64,000 nucleotides of DNA from Sphingomonas endolithica (lineage in GTDB: Bacteria > Pseudomonadota > Alphaproteobacteria > Sphingomonadales > Sphingomonadaceae): positions 2,924,501-2,988,500 of the forward strand of contig NZ_CP103057.1 in NCBI RefSeq assembly GCF_025231525.1, in the 5' to 3' direction. Under the pieces are notes generated by a model, which saw nothing but the letters and a program-made list of their open reading frames with translations, did not search any database and was not told where the DNA came from. This document shows, one piece after another, positions 27,690 to 36,426 of this stretch; position 1 is the stretch's first letter; each line of letters starts with the position of its first letter. The position numbers and the translations under genes were made by a program.

Positions 27690-27720
27690 ACGGGCCGGAC
27701 GTGCATCCGGCCCGTTCCTC
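27690..27720 (+). terminator. Hairpin with pyrimidine/T tail between receptor and hexosaminidase genes
   Basis: A perfect 10-bp stem ACGGGCCGGA/TCCGGCCCGT with a 6-base loop is followed by TCCTCCTCTT. It lies 4 bp after the receptor stop and before the hexosaminidase ribosome site. It may be a leaky terminator or mRNA stabiliser that sets a high receptor-to-enzyme ratio. Confidence 0.6.
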
Positions 27721-27742
27721 CTCTTGCCCAAGGGGCTTGCTT

Positions 27743-29983
27743 GTGCCGCGCGTGATCCGGTTTCTCAGCATGGTTGTCGCAGGCCTGCTCTACATATCTA
27801 CGGCGGCGGCCCAGGCGCTGCTCCCGGCGCCGCAAGCGATGACCGCCGGGGTGGGCGGCGTCACGCTCACCGCGGCGACCGGCGTCGCGCTGCCGCCCGG
27901 CGATCGCGGCACGCGAAACGCCGCGGCGCGCCTGAACGACCTGCTGGCGAAGACCGGCGGGCCATCGCTCACCCCGAAAGCGGCCGGCAAGATACGCTTC
28001 GAACGCCTGCCCGGCCTGCCGGCGGAGGGTTACCGGCTCGTGACGTCCGCCACTGGCGCGACGATCACTGCCAGCGACGATGCCGGCTTGTTCTACGGCG
28101 CCGTATCCTTGTGGCAGTTGGCTAAAGCGGGCGCGAACGGGATGTTCGTTCCGGCGGTTACCATTGAAGATGCGCCGCGGTTCAGATGGCGCGGGCTGAT
28201 GCTGGATAGCGCGCGCCATTTTCAGTCGCCAAACTATGTGCGCCGGCTGATCGACGCTATGGCCGCCAACAAGCTCAACACGTTGCACTGGCATCTGGTC
28301 GACGATCAGGGCTGGCGGATCGAAATCCGCAAATACCCCCGCCTGACCTCCGTTGCCGGGTGGCGCCGGCCCGCGACCGCGCCCGGCGCCCCGCCGCTAC
28401 CCCGCACCGGCGGGTTCTACACGCAACGCCAGATCCACGAGATCGTGGCCTATGCGGCGGCACGCAACATCACCATCGTACCCGAGATCGAGATGCCCGG
28501 CCACGCGCTGAGCGCGATCCGCGCGTATCCCAGGCTCGGCATGGGCGTGCCGATTCCGACCGGCACGGAGAGCGACTGGGGCGTGTTCCCGTGGCTCTAC
28601 AATACCGACGACTCGACGTTCCGCTTCCTTGAGGACGTGCTCGATGAGGTGATCGGCCTGTTCCCATCGCAATACTTGCACATCGGCGGCGACGAGGCGG
28701 TCAAGGATCAGTGGAAGGCGTCGCCGGCCATCCAGGCGCAGATGAAAAGCCTCGGCATCGCAACCGAAGATCAACTGCAGAGCTGGTTCATCCAGCGCAT
28801 CGGCCGCTATCTGGCCAGCCACGGCCGCAAGCTGATCGGCTGGGACGAGATACTCGACGGCGGGATTACGCCGGGCGCAACGGTGATGTCGTGGCGCGGG
28901 ATCGATGGCGCGGTGGCGGCCGCCAAGGCCGGGCACGACGCGATCCTCTCGCCAGCGCCGACGCTCTATCTCAATCACCGCCAGGGCGTCACCGCAGCGG
29001 AGGGCACCGGGCGTGGCGAGTTGATCACGCTCGCCGACGTCTACCGCTTCGACCCCGCGCCGTCTTCGCTTCCGGCGGCGCAGCAGCGCCATATCCTGGG
29101 AGTGCAGGGCAATGTCTGGACCGAGCATCTGCGCCGCGAGGAGATGGTCGGCGCATATGCCTTCCCTCGCGCCGCAGCGATTGCCGAGATCGGCTGGTCG
29201 CCTGCTGCGACGCGTGACTGGAGCGATTTCGTGCGCCGTCTCGCACCGCAGATGGCGCGCCTTGCCGCACTCGGCATCACGCCGAGCGATGCGTTGTTCC
29301 GCACCGTCGCGATGCTCTTTCCGGAGCATGGCCAAGCCAGAGTCACGCTTTCGACGCAATCTGCTCTGCCGTTGCGCTACACGACCGACGGCACGGCACC
29401 GGGCCGAGCGTCCCCGCTCTATGCCGGGGCACTGACACTGCCGACCGGCACGCGGCTGCGTGCGGCCAGCATCCTCGACGACGCGGTGATGCCGGGCGCG
29501 ATCGACCTACGGCTTACCGCTCCGGCGCTGCGGCATCGTGACGACACGGAACTCGAGCTCTGCACACAGGGCATCGCGCTGCGCCTCGCCGATGATGCGC
29601 CTGCCAAGGAGCCGCGCGCCGCATTCCTGCTGGATGTCGCCAATCCCTGCTGGATCTATCAGGCGGCGCCGATGGACGGGGTGCGGGCCATCGCAATCGC
29701 CGTCGGCCAAGTGCCGTTCAACTTCCAGATCGGCCGCGACGTGGACAAGATACGGTTTCGACCACCGGCAACACCGGCCGGTGAGGTCGAGGTGCGCGAT
29801 GGCTGCGCGGGGCCGCGGGTCGCCGTGTTGCCGCTTGCTCCTGCAGCGCAGCGCGCAGGGATCACCACGCTCACCGCACCGCTTGCCGCGCTGTCTGGCG
29901 CGCATGATCTGTGCATCACCTACACGGCCAAGGGCGTGAATCCGCTATGGGCGATCAGCGGCGTGCAATTGGTGACGCAGTGA
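27743..29983 (+). CDS. GH20 beta-N-acetylhexosaminidase, exported
   Basis: The 746-residue enzyme releases terminal GlcNAc from chito-oligosaccharides. A signal peptide (VIRFLSMVVAGLLYISTAAA) is followed by a GH20b domain and the catalytic barrel (MLDSARHFQSP, NTLHWHLVDDQGWR). The catalytic pair D317-E318 lies in HIGGDEAVKDQW, as expected for substrate-assisted catalysis. A chitobiase-type C-terminal module (RYTTDGTAPGRASPLY) and about 130 residues of unassigned, possibly carbohydrate-binding sequence follow. The GTG at 27743 has AAGGGG seven bases upstream and yields the signal peptide. The stop overlaps the nagF GTG start (GTGA). Confidence 0.92.
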   Translation: MPRVIRFLSMVVAGLLYISTAAAQALLPAPQAMTAGVGGVTLTAATGVALPPGDRGTRNAAARLNDLLAKTGGPSLTPKAAGKIRFERLPGLPAEGYRLVTSATGATITASDDAGLFYGAVSLWQLAKAGANGMFVPAVTIEDAPRFRWRGLMLDSARHFQSPNYVRRLIDAMAANKLNTLHWHLVDDQGWRIEIRKYPRLTSVAGWRRPATAPGAPPLPRTGGFYTQRQIHEIVAYAAARNITIVPEIEMPGHALSAIRAYPRLGMGVPIPTGTESDWGVFPWLYNTDDSTFRFLEDVLDEVIGLFPSQYLHIGGDEAVKDQWKASPAIQAQMKSLGIATEDQLQSWFIQRIGRYLASHGRKLIGWDEILDGGITPGATVMSWRGIDGAVAAAKAGHDAILSPAPTLYLNHRQGVTAAEGTGRGELITLADVYRFDPAPSSLPAAQQRHILGVQGNVWTEHLRREEMVGAYAFPRAAAIAEIGWSPAATRDWSDFVRRLAPQMARLAALGITPSDALFRTVAMLFPEHGQARVTLSTQSALPLRYTTDGTAPGRASPLYAGALTLPTGTRLRAASILDDAVMPGAIDLRLTAPALRHRDDTELELCTQGIALRLADDAPAKEPRAAFLLDVANPCWIYQAAPMDGVRAIAIAVGQVPFNFQIGRDVDKIRFRPPATPAGEVEVRDGCAGPRVAVLPLAPAAQRAGITTLTAPLAALSGAHDLCITYTAKGVNPLWAISGVQLVTQ

Positions 29984-32517
29984 TCGTTCTCCACGCGCCG
30001 ATGGCAGGCTGGGCGATGCCGCTGGACCAAGTGCCGGATCCCGTATTCGCCGAACGCATGATGGGCGATGGGTTCGCGATCGATCCGCTCGACGGCGTGA
30101 TCCGCGCGCCGTGTGATGCGCGGGTCATTGCAGTCGCGGCGACGCGGCATTCGGTTACCTTGCAACTGGGCAACGGTGCCGAGCTGCTGATCCATGTCGG
30201 CCTCGAAACCGTTGCGCTGGCGGGTGTCGGCTTCACCGCCAAGGTGGCCGATGGTGAGCAGGTAAAGCTCGGCCAGCCGTTGCTGGAAGTCGATCTCGAC
30301 GCCGTGGCGCTCCACGCCAAGAGCATGGTGACGCCGATCACCGTCATGAACGAGGGCTTTGCCCTGCGGGTGCTCGATCTCGATCGGCGCGTTGCCGCGG
30401 GGCAGGCGATCGCAGAGATCAGCATCGTGCAGTCGACAGCCTGTTTCCCCGGCGTAGGCCGGGATCCAGTCGCGGGGCAGCCGGTAACAGCCGCTGCGCC
30501 CGACCACTTGGTTCATCACGACTGGGTCCTGGCTTCCGTCGAGGAGCTGAGCGATACTGCTCAGCTGACCATGCGCGTGCCGCTCGCCAACGGCGTGCAT
30601 GCCCGGCCAGCCGCGCGCATCGTCGCCGCGCTCAAGCCGTTAGCCTCCGACGTTACTATCACCGCCCGCGGCGCGCCGGCAAACGCACGTAGCATCGTCG
30701 CGTTGCTCGGCGCCGGCATCGCCCACGATGACGAGATCGAAATCGCCGCGCGCGGTCCCGATGCGCGCGCTGCCGTCACGGCGGTGGCAACGCTGATCGA
30801 GGATGGTACGCACGAGGCGGTGCACGCGCCGGTATCGTCGCCCGCTGCCGATCGCGGCGACGGCTTGATCCAGGGGGTACGCGCGGCGCCGGGGCTGGCC
30901 GTTGGCGCGATATTCCAGTGGCACCCAACCGACGTTGCTGTGCCCGAGCATGGGAATGGCGAAGCGGCCGAGATCGCGGCCTTGGCTGGCGCACGTCGCT
31001 CGTTGCTGGCAGCCGCCGACGGGCATCAAGGCGCAGGTGCGGAGATCGCAGGGGCGCACAATGCCTTGATCGACGATCCCGAGCTTATCGCGGCAGCGCA
31101 AAGGAGCATCGCGCAAGGCAAGAGCGCCGCCTTCGCGTGGCGTAGCGCGATCGCTGGCCATGCCGATGCGATCCGTGCGACCGGCGATGCGTTGCTGATA
31201 GAGCGGATCGCCGACCTGAAGGACATTGAGCGGCAGGTCATCGCGCTGCTCACCGGCACCGACGCGAGCTTGCCGGTGCCGCCCCGCGGTGCCATCGTAG
31301 TCATTGACGAACTGTTGCCGTCGCACTTCGCCGTCCTGACCGTCGCAGGGGTAGGCGGCATCTGTACCGCGTTCGGCGGCCCGACCGCGCACGCGGCGAT
31401 CCTGGCCGCTACAGCCGGCATTCCGATGGTGGTCGCAGCCGGCCCCGCCATCCTCGATCTGCACGACGGCAGCCGTGTCATTCTGGACGCGGATCGCGCA
31501 ACGCTGAATCCGTCGCCGGATGCCGCCGCGCTCGATGCCGCCGCCGCGCGTCAATCGCGCAACCAGTTGCGCGTCGCCGCCGAAGCACGATCCGCGCAAG
31601 ACGATTGCCTGATGGCCGACGGAACGCGGATCGAGATCTTCGCCAATCTCGCGAGCGTGGAGGAAGCGGCGTACGCCGTGACCCTCGGCACCGAAGGCTG
31701 CGGGCTGCTGCGCACCGAATTCCTGTTCCTCGACCGCGCGATCGCGCCGGACGAAGACGAGCAATGCGCGGTCTATGCAGCGATCGCGGCCGAGCTGGAG
31801 GGAAGGCCGTTGATCGTGCGCACGCTCGATATCGGTGGGGACAAGCCGGTCGCCTATCTGCCCTTCGCGCATGAGGACAATCCGGCGCTGGGCGCCCGCG
31901 GCATCCGCTTCTCGCTCGCCCGTCCCGATCTGCTCGCCGCTCAATTCCGGGCGATCCTGCGCGGCGTGCCCGCGGCGCAATGTCGTATCATGCTGCCGAT
32001 GGTCGTCGATGCCGGCGAGCTTGCCACCGCGCGCGCCATCCTGGACGAAGCGCGCGCGGCGCTCGGCATCACCGCGCCGGTGCCACTCGGTGTGATGATC
32101 GAGACGCCGGCCGCGGCCATGCTCGCTGGGAGTCTGGCGCGGGATGCCGATTTCCTGTCGATCGGCAGCAACGATCTGACGCAATATGCGCTCGCCGCCG
32201 ATCGCGGCAATCCGGCGGTAGCCAGCATGGTCGATGCACTTCACCCTGCTGTGCTGCACCTCATCGCGCGCGCGGCAGAGGGTGCGCGTGCGCATGGCCG
32301 CTGGTTCGGTGTGTGCGGCGGCATCGCCTCCGATCCTGTCGCCGCGCCCATCCTGATCGGTCTCGGCGTCACCGAATTATCCGCGACACCCGCCGCCATC
32401 CCGGCGCTCAAGGCGGCGGTTCGCCGGCTCGACATGGCCGGGTGCAAGGCGATCGCAGCACTCGCGCTTACCGCCTCGACCACGCGCGACGTCCGTGCTC
32501 TGCTGGAGACCGAATGA
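29980..32517 (+). CDS. nagF: PTS fusion protein EIIA(Glc-type)-HPr-Enzyme I
   Basis: The 845-residue cytosolic phosphorelay protein fuses three PTS parts. An EIIA of the Crr type spans residues 1-about 130, with phospho-His72 in LLIHVGLETV. An HPr spans about 190-280, with phospho-His207 in NGVHARPAARI. Enzyme I spans about 290-845, with His471 in GGPTAHAAI, the signature TEGCGLLRTEFLF and PEP-site motifs DFLSIGSNDLTQY and GVCGG. It passes phosphate from PEP to NagE. The same fusion accompanies nagE in Pseudomonas aeruginosa. The GTG start overlaps the hexosaminidase stop. The linker between EIIA and HPr contains a REP-like sequence (residues about 155-165, CFPGVGRDP). Confidence 0.93.
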   Translation: MIVLHAPMAGWAMPLDQVPDPVFAERMMGDGFAIDPLDGVIRAPCDARVIAVAATRHSVTLQLGNGAELLIHVGLETVALAGVGFTAKVADGEQVKLGQPLLEVDLDAVALHAKSMVTPITVMNEGFALRVLDLDRRVAAGQAIAEISIVQSTACFPGVGRDPVAGQPVTAAAPDHLVHHDWVLASVEELSDTAQLTMRVPLANGVHARPAARIVAALKPLASDVTITARGAPANARSIVALLGAGIAHDDEIEIAARGPDARAAVTAVATLIEDGTHEAVHAPVSSPAADRGDGLIQGVRAAPGLAVGAIFQWHPTDVAVPEHGNGEAAEIAALAGARRSLLAAADGHQGAGAEIAGAHNALIDDPELIAAAQRSIAQGKSAAFAWRSAIAGHADAIRATGDALLIERIADLKDIERQVIALLTGTDASLPVPPRGAIVVIDELLPSHFAVLTVAGVGGICTAFGGPTAHAAILAATAGIPMVVAAGPAILDLHDGSRVILDADRATLNPSPDAAALDAAAARQSRNQLRVAAEARSAQDDCLMADGTRIEIFANLASVEEAAYAVTLGTEGCGLLRTEFLFLDRAIAPDEDEQCAVYAAIAAELEGRPLIVRTLDIGGDKPVAYLPFAHEDNPALGARGIRFSLARPDLLAAQFRAILRGVPAAQCRIMLPMVVDAGELATARAILDEARAALGITAPVPLGVMIETPAAAMLAGSLARDADFLSIGSNDLTQYALAADRGNPAVASMVDALHPAVLHLIARAAEGARAHGRWFGVCGGIASDPVAAPILIGLGVTELSATPAAIPALKAAVRRLDMAGCKAIAALALTASTTRDVRALLETE
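30443..30472. repeat. REP-like arm embedded in the nagF coding sequence
   Basis: GTTTCCCCGGCGTAGGCCGG followed by GATCCAGTCG matches the arm found at 13434 and 49676 (TTCCCCGGCGAAGGCCGGGG...) with few changes. It is translated as part of the EIIA-HPr linker (CFPGVGRDPVAG). No clear second arm is seen. Confidence 0.55.
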
Positions 32518-34163
32518 TGCGCCTGAGGTTCGACGCCCTGCAGCCGCTCGGCCGCGCGCTGATGCTGCCGATCGCGGTCCTACCTGTCGCCGGCTTGCTG
32601 TTGCGCCTGGGCCAGCCCGATCTGCTCGACATCGCGTTCATCGCCGCGGCGGGTGATGCGATCTTCACCAATCTGGGGCTGATCTTCGCCATTGGCGTCG
32701 CGATAGGGCTGGCGCGCGAGAATAACGGGGCCGCGGGTCTCGCCGGGGCGATCGCCTATCTCGTGACGATCGAGGGCGGCAAGGCGCTGCTGGCGGTGCC
32801 GGCGGACGTCAGTGCGACTTTTGCCGACCAAGCGGCGCAGGGCCTGGCCACCGCCGCCTGGAAGGTCAAGGAGCTCGGCAAGCTGAGCGTGCCTGCCGGC
32901 ATCCTATCGGGGCTCGTCTCGGGCTGGCTCTACAATCGCTATTCCGGGATCAAGCTGCCCGATTATCTTGCCTTTTTCGGCGGCCGCCGCTTCGTGCCGA
33001 TCGCCGCGGGCTTTGCCGGGCTGATCGGCGCCGCGATCTTCGGGCTCGGCTTTCCGGCGCTGGAGACCGCAATCGACACGCTCAGCCGTTGGGTGGTCGG
33101 TGCCGGACCGTTCGGACTATTCGTCTACGGTACGCTCAATCGGCTGCTCATCGTCACCGGGCTGCACCACATCCTCAACAATATCGCTTGGTTCATCCTG
33201 GGCGATTTCCATGGTGCGACAGGGGATTTGAAGCGCTTCTTTGCCGGCGATCCCAACGCCGGCGCGTTCATGAGCGGCTTTTTCCCGGTCATGATGTTCG
33301 GCCTGCCCGCGGCGTGCCTCGCCATGTACCACACGGCGCTGCCCGACCGGCGCAAGGCCGTTGGCGGCATGCTGCTCAGTCTTGCCCTCACATCGCTCCT
33401 GACGGGCGTGACCGAACCGATCGAGTTCACCTTCATGTTCCTGGCGCCCCTGCTCTACGCGGTGCACGCGGTGCTGACCGGGCTGGCCATGGTGATCATG
33501 AACGCGCTCGGCGTGAAGCTTGGGTTCGGTTTCTCCGCCGGCCTGTTCGATTACGTGCTCAACTACGGGCTGGCGACCCGGCCGCTGATGCTGCTGCCGG
33601 TGGGCGCGCTGTATTTCGTGCTCTATTACGCCGCATTCCGCTTCTGCATCGTGCGGTTCGATCTGAAGACGCCGGGCAGGGACGCGGTTGCGGCACCGGT
33701 GACATTGCCGGCGGACGCACCGAACGACCGCGCGGCCAGCTTCGTCGCGGCGCTGGGCGGGGCCGCCAATCTGCGGACGATCGATGCTTGCACGACGCGG
33801 CTCAGGCTCGAACTGGTCGATGTCACGCGTATTGACGAAGCGGCGCTCAAGGCGCTCGGCGCGCGCGGCCTGTTCCGCCCGGGCGGGCAGGGGTTACAGG
33901 TCGTGCTCGGGCCGATCGCCGACCAGGTCGCAGGCGAGATGCGCAATGTCGTGCGCACCGCACCGTCGCCCGTCTTGGCCGACCCGTCCTGGCTAGCGGC
34001 GGTTGGTGGCACAGCGAACGTGATCGACATGCAAAAGGTCGCCGGACGATGGCGCGTGCGCCTCGCCGATAGCGCCCGAGTTGATCGCGCCAAACTAGAC
34101 GCGGCAGCGTACCGCGGATGGAGCGAGGTCGCGCCGGGCGTCTTGCATCTGCTCGACGGCTAA
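32514..34163 (+). CDS. nagE: GlcNAc-specific PTS permease, EIIC-EIIB (plus degenerate second EIIB)
   Basis: The 549-residue inner-membrane permease imports and phosphorylates N-acetylglucosamine. The EIIC part (about residues 1-380, about ten helices) carries GLHHILNNIAWFILGDFHG and the substrate motif GVTEPIEFTFMF. The EIIB domain follows with phospho-Cys426 in IDACTTRLRLEL. The last about 60 residues (SWLAAVGGTANVIDMQKVAG...) again resemble an EIIB start, but the Cys position reads Met-Gln, so this copy cannot carry phosphate. There is no EIIA domain here; it is supplied by nagF, whose stop overlaps the ATG at 32514 (ATGA). Confidence 0.93.
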   Translation: MMRLRFDALQPLGRALMLPIAVLPVAGLLLRLGQPDLLDIAFIAAAGDAIFTNLGLIFAIGVAIGLARENNGAAGLAGAIAYLVTIEGGKALLAVPADVSATFADQAAQGLATAAWKVKELGKLSVPAGILSGLVSGWLYNRYSGIKLPDYLAFFGGRRFVPIAAGFAGLIGAAIFGLGFPALETAIDTLSRWVVGAGPFGLFVYGTLNRLLIVTGLHHILNNIAWFILGDFHGATGDLKRFFAGDPNAGAFMSGFFPVMMFGLPAACLAMYHTALPDRRKAVGGMLLSLALTSLLTGVTEPIEFTFMFLAPLLYAVHAVLTGLAMVIMNALGVKLGFGFSAGLFDYVLNYGLATRPLMLLPVGALYFVLYYAAFRFCIVRFDLKTPGRDAVAAPVTLPADAPNDRAASFVAALGGAANLRTIDACTTRLRLELVDVTRIDEAALKALGARGLFRPGGQGLQVVLGPIADQVAGEMRNVVRTAPSPVLADPSWLAAVGGTANVIDMQKVAGRWRVRLADSARVDRAKLDAAAYRGWSEVAPGVLHLLDG

Positions 34164-34181
34164 GACCAGACAGCCGCCGGC

Positions 34182-34802
34182 TCAACGCGCCTCGGCAATC
34201 AAATCGGTAGCGGTCGGAGTCGTCCAATCCATGCCGCCAGTCATCCGCCACACTTCCTTGCCGGCGGGATCGTACAGGATGCTGGTCGGCAGGCTCGCCT
34301 GATAGGCGACGCTTAGCCCGACGCCTGGATCGAGGTACGGCTTGATGTTCTTGAGCCCCGCCTTGGCGAAGAACGGTGCGACCTTGGCGGCGCCGTCCAG
34401 ATCCTGGCTGATCGCGAGCACCTGGATGCGGGTGGCGATCCGGTCGAGCGTCGGCATCTCCGCCACGCATGGTGCGCACCAGGTCGCCCATAGATTGACG
34501 AGCACCGGCTTGCCGGCAAATGCGGCGATGCTGGTCGTGCTGCCATCCGGTGCCTTGAAGGGCAACGACGATGCCGCCTCGCCCTTGTGGCTGCGATCCA
34601 GCGTGCCGATCGTGTCGACAACGACCTTCTCGCCCTCGGCTGCCGCCGTGCCGTTGGTTGTCACGGCAGTCTTTGGCGCAGCGATGGTGTTGGCTTGCTC
34701 CCCCGCTTGCTCAGATGCCGAGTCTTGCCTATCGCACGCGGCCAAGCCCAACATCATGGCGCCAAGCAATGGGAGCGTGGCAATCGTCGAGCGGAAAGAC
34801 AT
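34182..34802 (-). CDS. TlpA/ResA-like thioredoxin-fold lipoprotein
   Basis: The 206-residue protein has a lipoprotein signal ([20 protein letters not shown], lipobox LAAC, Cys23). About 55 residues of polar linker precede a thioredoxin fold with WATWCAPC (Cys109, Cys112) and the cis-Pro region [11 protein letters not shown]. It probably works as a membrane-anchored periplasmic thiol reductase, for cytochrome c maturation or repair. Its ATG at 34800-34802 overlaps the divergent argH ATG in the palindrome CATG. Longer upstream frames lie inside argH and are rejected. Confidence 0.88.
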   Translation of the reverse strand: MSFRSTIATLPLLGAMMLGLAACDRQDSASEQAGEQANTIAAPKTAVTTNGTAAAEGEKVVVDTIGTLDRSHKGEAASSLPFKAPDGSTTSIAAFAGKPVLVNLWATWCAPCVAEMPTLDRIATRIQVLAISQDLDGAAKVAPFFAKAGLKNIKPYLDPGVGLSVAYQASLPTSILYDPAGKEVWRMTGGMDWTTPTATDLIAEAR

Positions 34803-36183
34803 GAACGCATCCAATGCGATGTGGGGCGGGCGCTTCGCGGCCGGACCTGCGGCAGTGATGCGCGAGATAAATGCCTCGATCCCGTTCGACAAGCGCTTGT
34901 GGCGACAGGATATCGCCGGCTCCAAGGCGCATGCGACGATGCTGGGCGCACAGGGCATCATCGCGCCTGAGGATGCCGCGACGATCCTGGCCGGGCTCGA
35001 CCAGGTCGCGGCCGATTATGAAGCAAACGGCGTTGCCGAGGATCTCAGCCTCGAAGACATTCACATGCAGAGCGAGTCGAAGCTGGCGGCGCTGATTGGG
35101 CCGGTCGCCGGCCGGCTGCACACCGCACGGTCTCGCAACGATCAGGTGGCGACCGATTTCCGCCTGTGGGTGCGCGATGCGATTGACCAGGTGGATGTGG
35201 CGCTAGCCGCCTTTCAGGCCGCGTTGCTCGATCGTGCCGACGAGCATGCCGCAAGCGTGATGCCGGGCTTCACGCATCTGCAAAGCGCACAGCCCGTCAC
35301 GCTCGGCCATCACCTGATGGCCTATAACGAGATGATTGCGCGTGACCGCTCGCGTTTCGCGGATGCGCGTGCGCGCGCCAACCTGTGCCCGCTGGGCTCG
35401 GCCGCGCTGGCGGGCACGGGTTTCCCGATTGATCGCGCGGCGACCGCGGCGGCGCTGGGCTTCGATGGCCCGACGCGTAATTCGCTGGACGGGGTCAGCG
35501 ACCGGGACTTCGCCATCGATTACCTGACCGCGGCGGCGCAGACGGCGCTGCATCTCAGCCGCTTGGCCGAGGAATTCATCCTCTGGGCATCGCAGCCGTT
35601 CGGGTTCGTGTCGCTCAGCGATCAATGGTCGACTGGTAGCTCGATCATGCCGCAGAAGCGAAATCCCGATGCCGCCGAGCTGGTCCGCGGCCATAGCGGG
35701 CGCATCATCGGCTGCCTGACCGCGCTGATGATTACGATGAAGGGCCTGCCGCTCGCTTATTCCAAGGATATGCAGGACGACAAGCCGCCGGTGTTCGAGG
35801 CGCACGACCTGCTCGGCCTGTCGATCGCGGCGATGACCGGCATGGTCGAAAGTTCAACGTTCCGCGAAGGCCGGATGCGCGCCGCGGCCGAAGCGGGCTT
35901 TTCGACCGCCACCGATCTGGCCGACTGGCTGGTGCGCGAGGGTGGCATCCCGTTCCGCGAGGCGCATCATATCACCGGCAGCGCGGTCAGGCGCGCGGAG
36001 GAGCTCGGCGTCGCACTCGATGCGCTACCGCTGGCCGAATTGACCGCGATCGATGCGCGGATCGACGATCGCGTGTATGGCGTGCTGAGCGTGGACGCCT
36101 CGGTCGCCAGCCGGACCAGTTTCGGCGGCACCGCGCCTGCCCGTGTGCGTGAGGCGATCGCCGCGGCGCGCGAAGGAGAATGA
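34801..36183 (+). CDS. argH: Argininosuccinate lyase
   Basis: The 460-residue fumarase-superfamily enzyme splits argininosuccinate to arginine and fumarate, the last step of arginine synthesis. Marks are [28 protein letters not shown] and the catalytic loop [12 protein letters not shown] with Ser281. The first ATG at 34801 has GGAAAG just upstream; an alternative ATG at 34819 gives the usual short N-terminus MWGGRF. It leads an overlapping operon with a small lipoprotein, lysA and a siroheme-synthase-like gene, and is divergent from the TlpA-like gene. Confidence 0.95.
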   Translation: MNASNAMWGGRFAAGPAAVMREINASIPFDKRLWRQDIAGSKAHATMLGAQGIIAPEDAATILAGLDQVAADYEANGVAEDLSLEDIHMQSESKLAALIGPVAGRLHTARSRNDQVATDFRLWVRDAIDQVDVALAAFQAALLDRADEHAASVMPGFTHLQSAQPVTLGHHLMAYNEMIARDRSRFADARARANLCPLGSAALAGTGFPIDRAATAAALGFDGPTRNSLDGVSDRDFAIDYLTAAAQTALHLSRLAEEFILWASQPFGFVSLSDQWSTGSSIMPQKRNPDAAELVRGHSGRIIGCLTALMITMKGLPLAYSKDMQDDKPPVFEAHDLLGLSIAAMTGMVESSTFREGRMRAAAEAGFSTATDLADWLVREGGIPFREAHHITGSAVRRAEELGVALDALPLAELTAIDARIDDRVYGVLSVDASVASRTSFGGTAPARVREAIAAAREGE

Positions 36184-36425
36184 TGATGAAGCCTGCCTTG
36201 CTTGTCCCCGTGGCGCTGCTCGCGCTCGGCGGTTGCGGTGCCGCTGCCGACCTGAAGCCAGCAGCGGGCGAGAAGCTCCCGGTCGCGCCGTATGGCGCGC
36301 GCGCGACGCCCACGCCGCAGCAATTGCTTACCCCCAGCAACCAGGCGCGGCCCGAGCGCAGCGACGAATTGCTCAAACGATCCGAACAGCGCCGCAGCGA
36401 TGAATTCGATCTGCCGCCTTCCTGA
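36180..36425 (+). CDS. Small lipoprotein between argH and lysA (LptM-like by position)
   Basis: The 81-residue protein (80 if the next ATG at 36183 is used) has signal [18 protein letters not shown] with lipobox GGC. A Pro-rich then charged tail ([20 protein letters not shown]) follows. The start overlaps the argH stop (ATGA). In many proteobacteria a tiny lipoprotein of the LptM/YifL type, which helps the LptDE lipopolysaccharide translocon mature, sits at this place before lysA or dapF. The GCG after the lipobox fits, but the rest is too divergent to be certain. Confidence 0.75.
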   Translation: MMMKPALLVPVALLALGGCGAAADLKPAAGEKLPVAPYGARATPTPQQLLTPSNQARPERSDELLKRSEQRRSDEFDLPPS

Positions 36426-36426
36426 T

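Noticed and set aside
25796..28294. 832-residue frame opposite the nag TonB receptor and hexosaminidase
   Set aside because: Antisense shadow spanning two real genes and a terminator.
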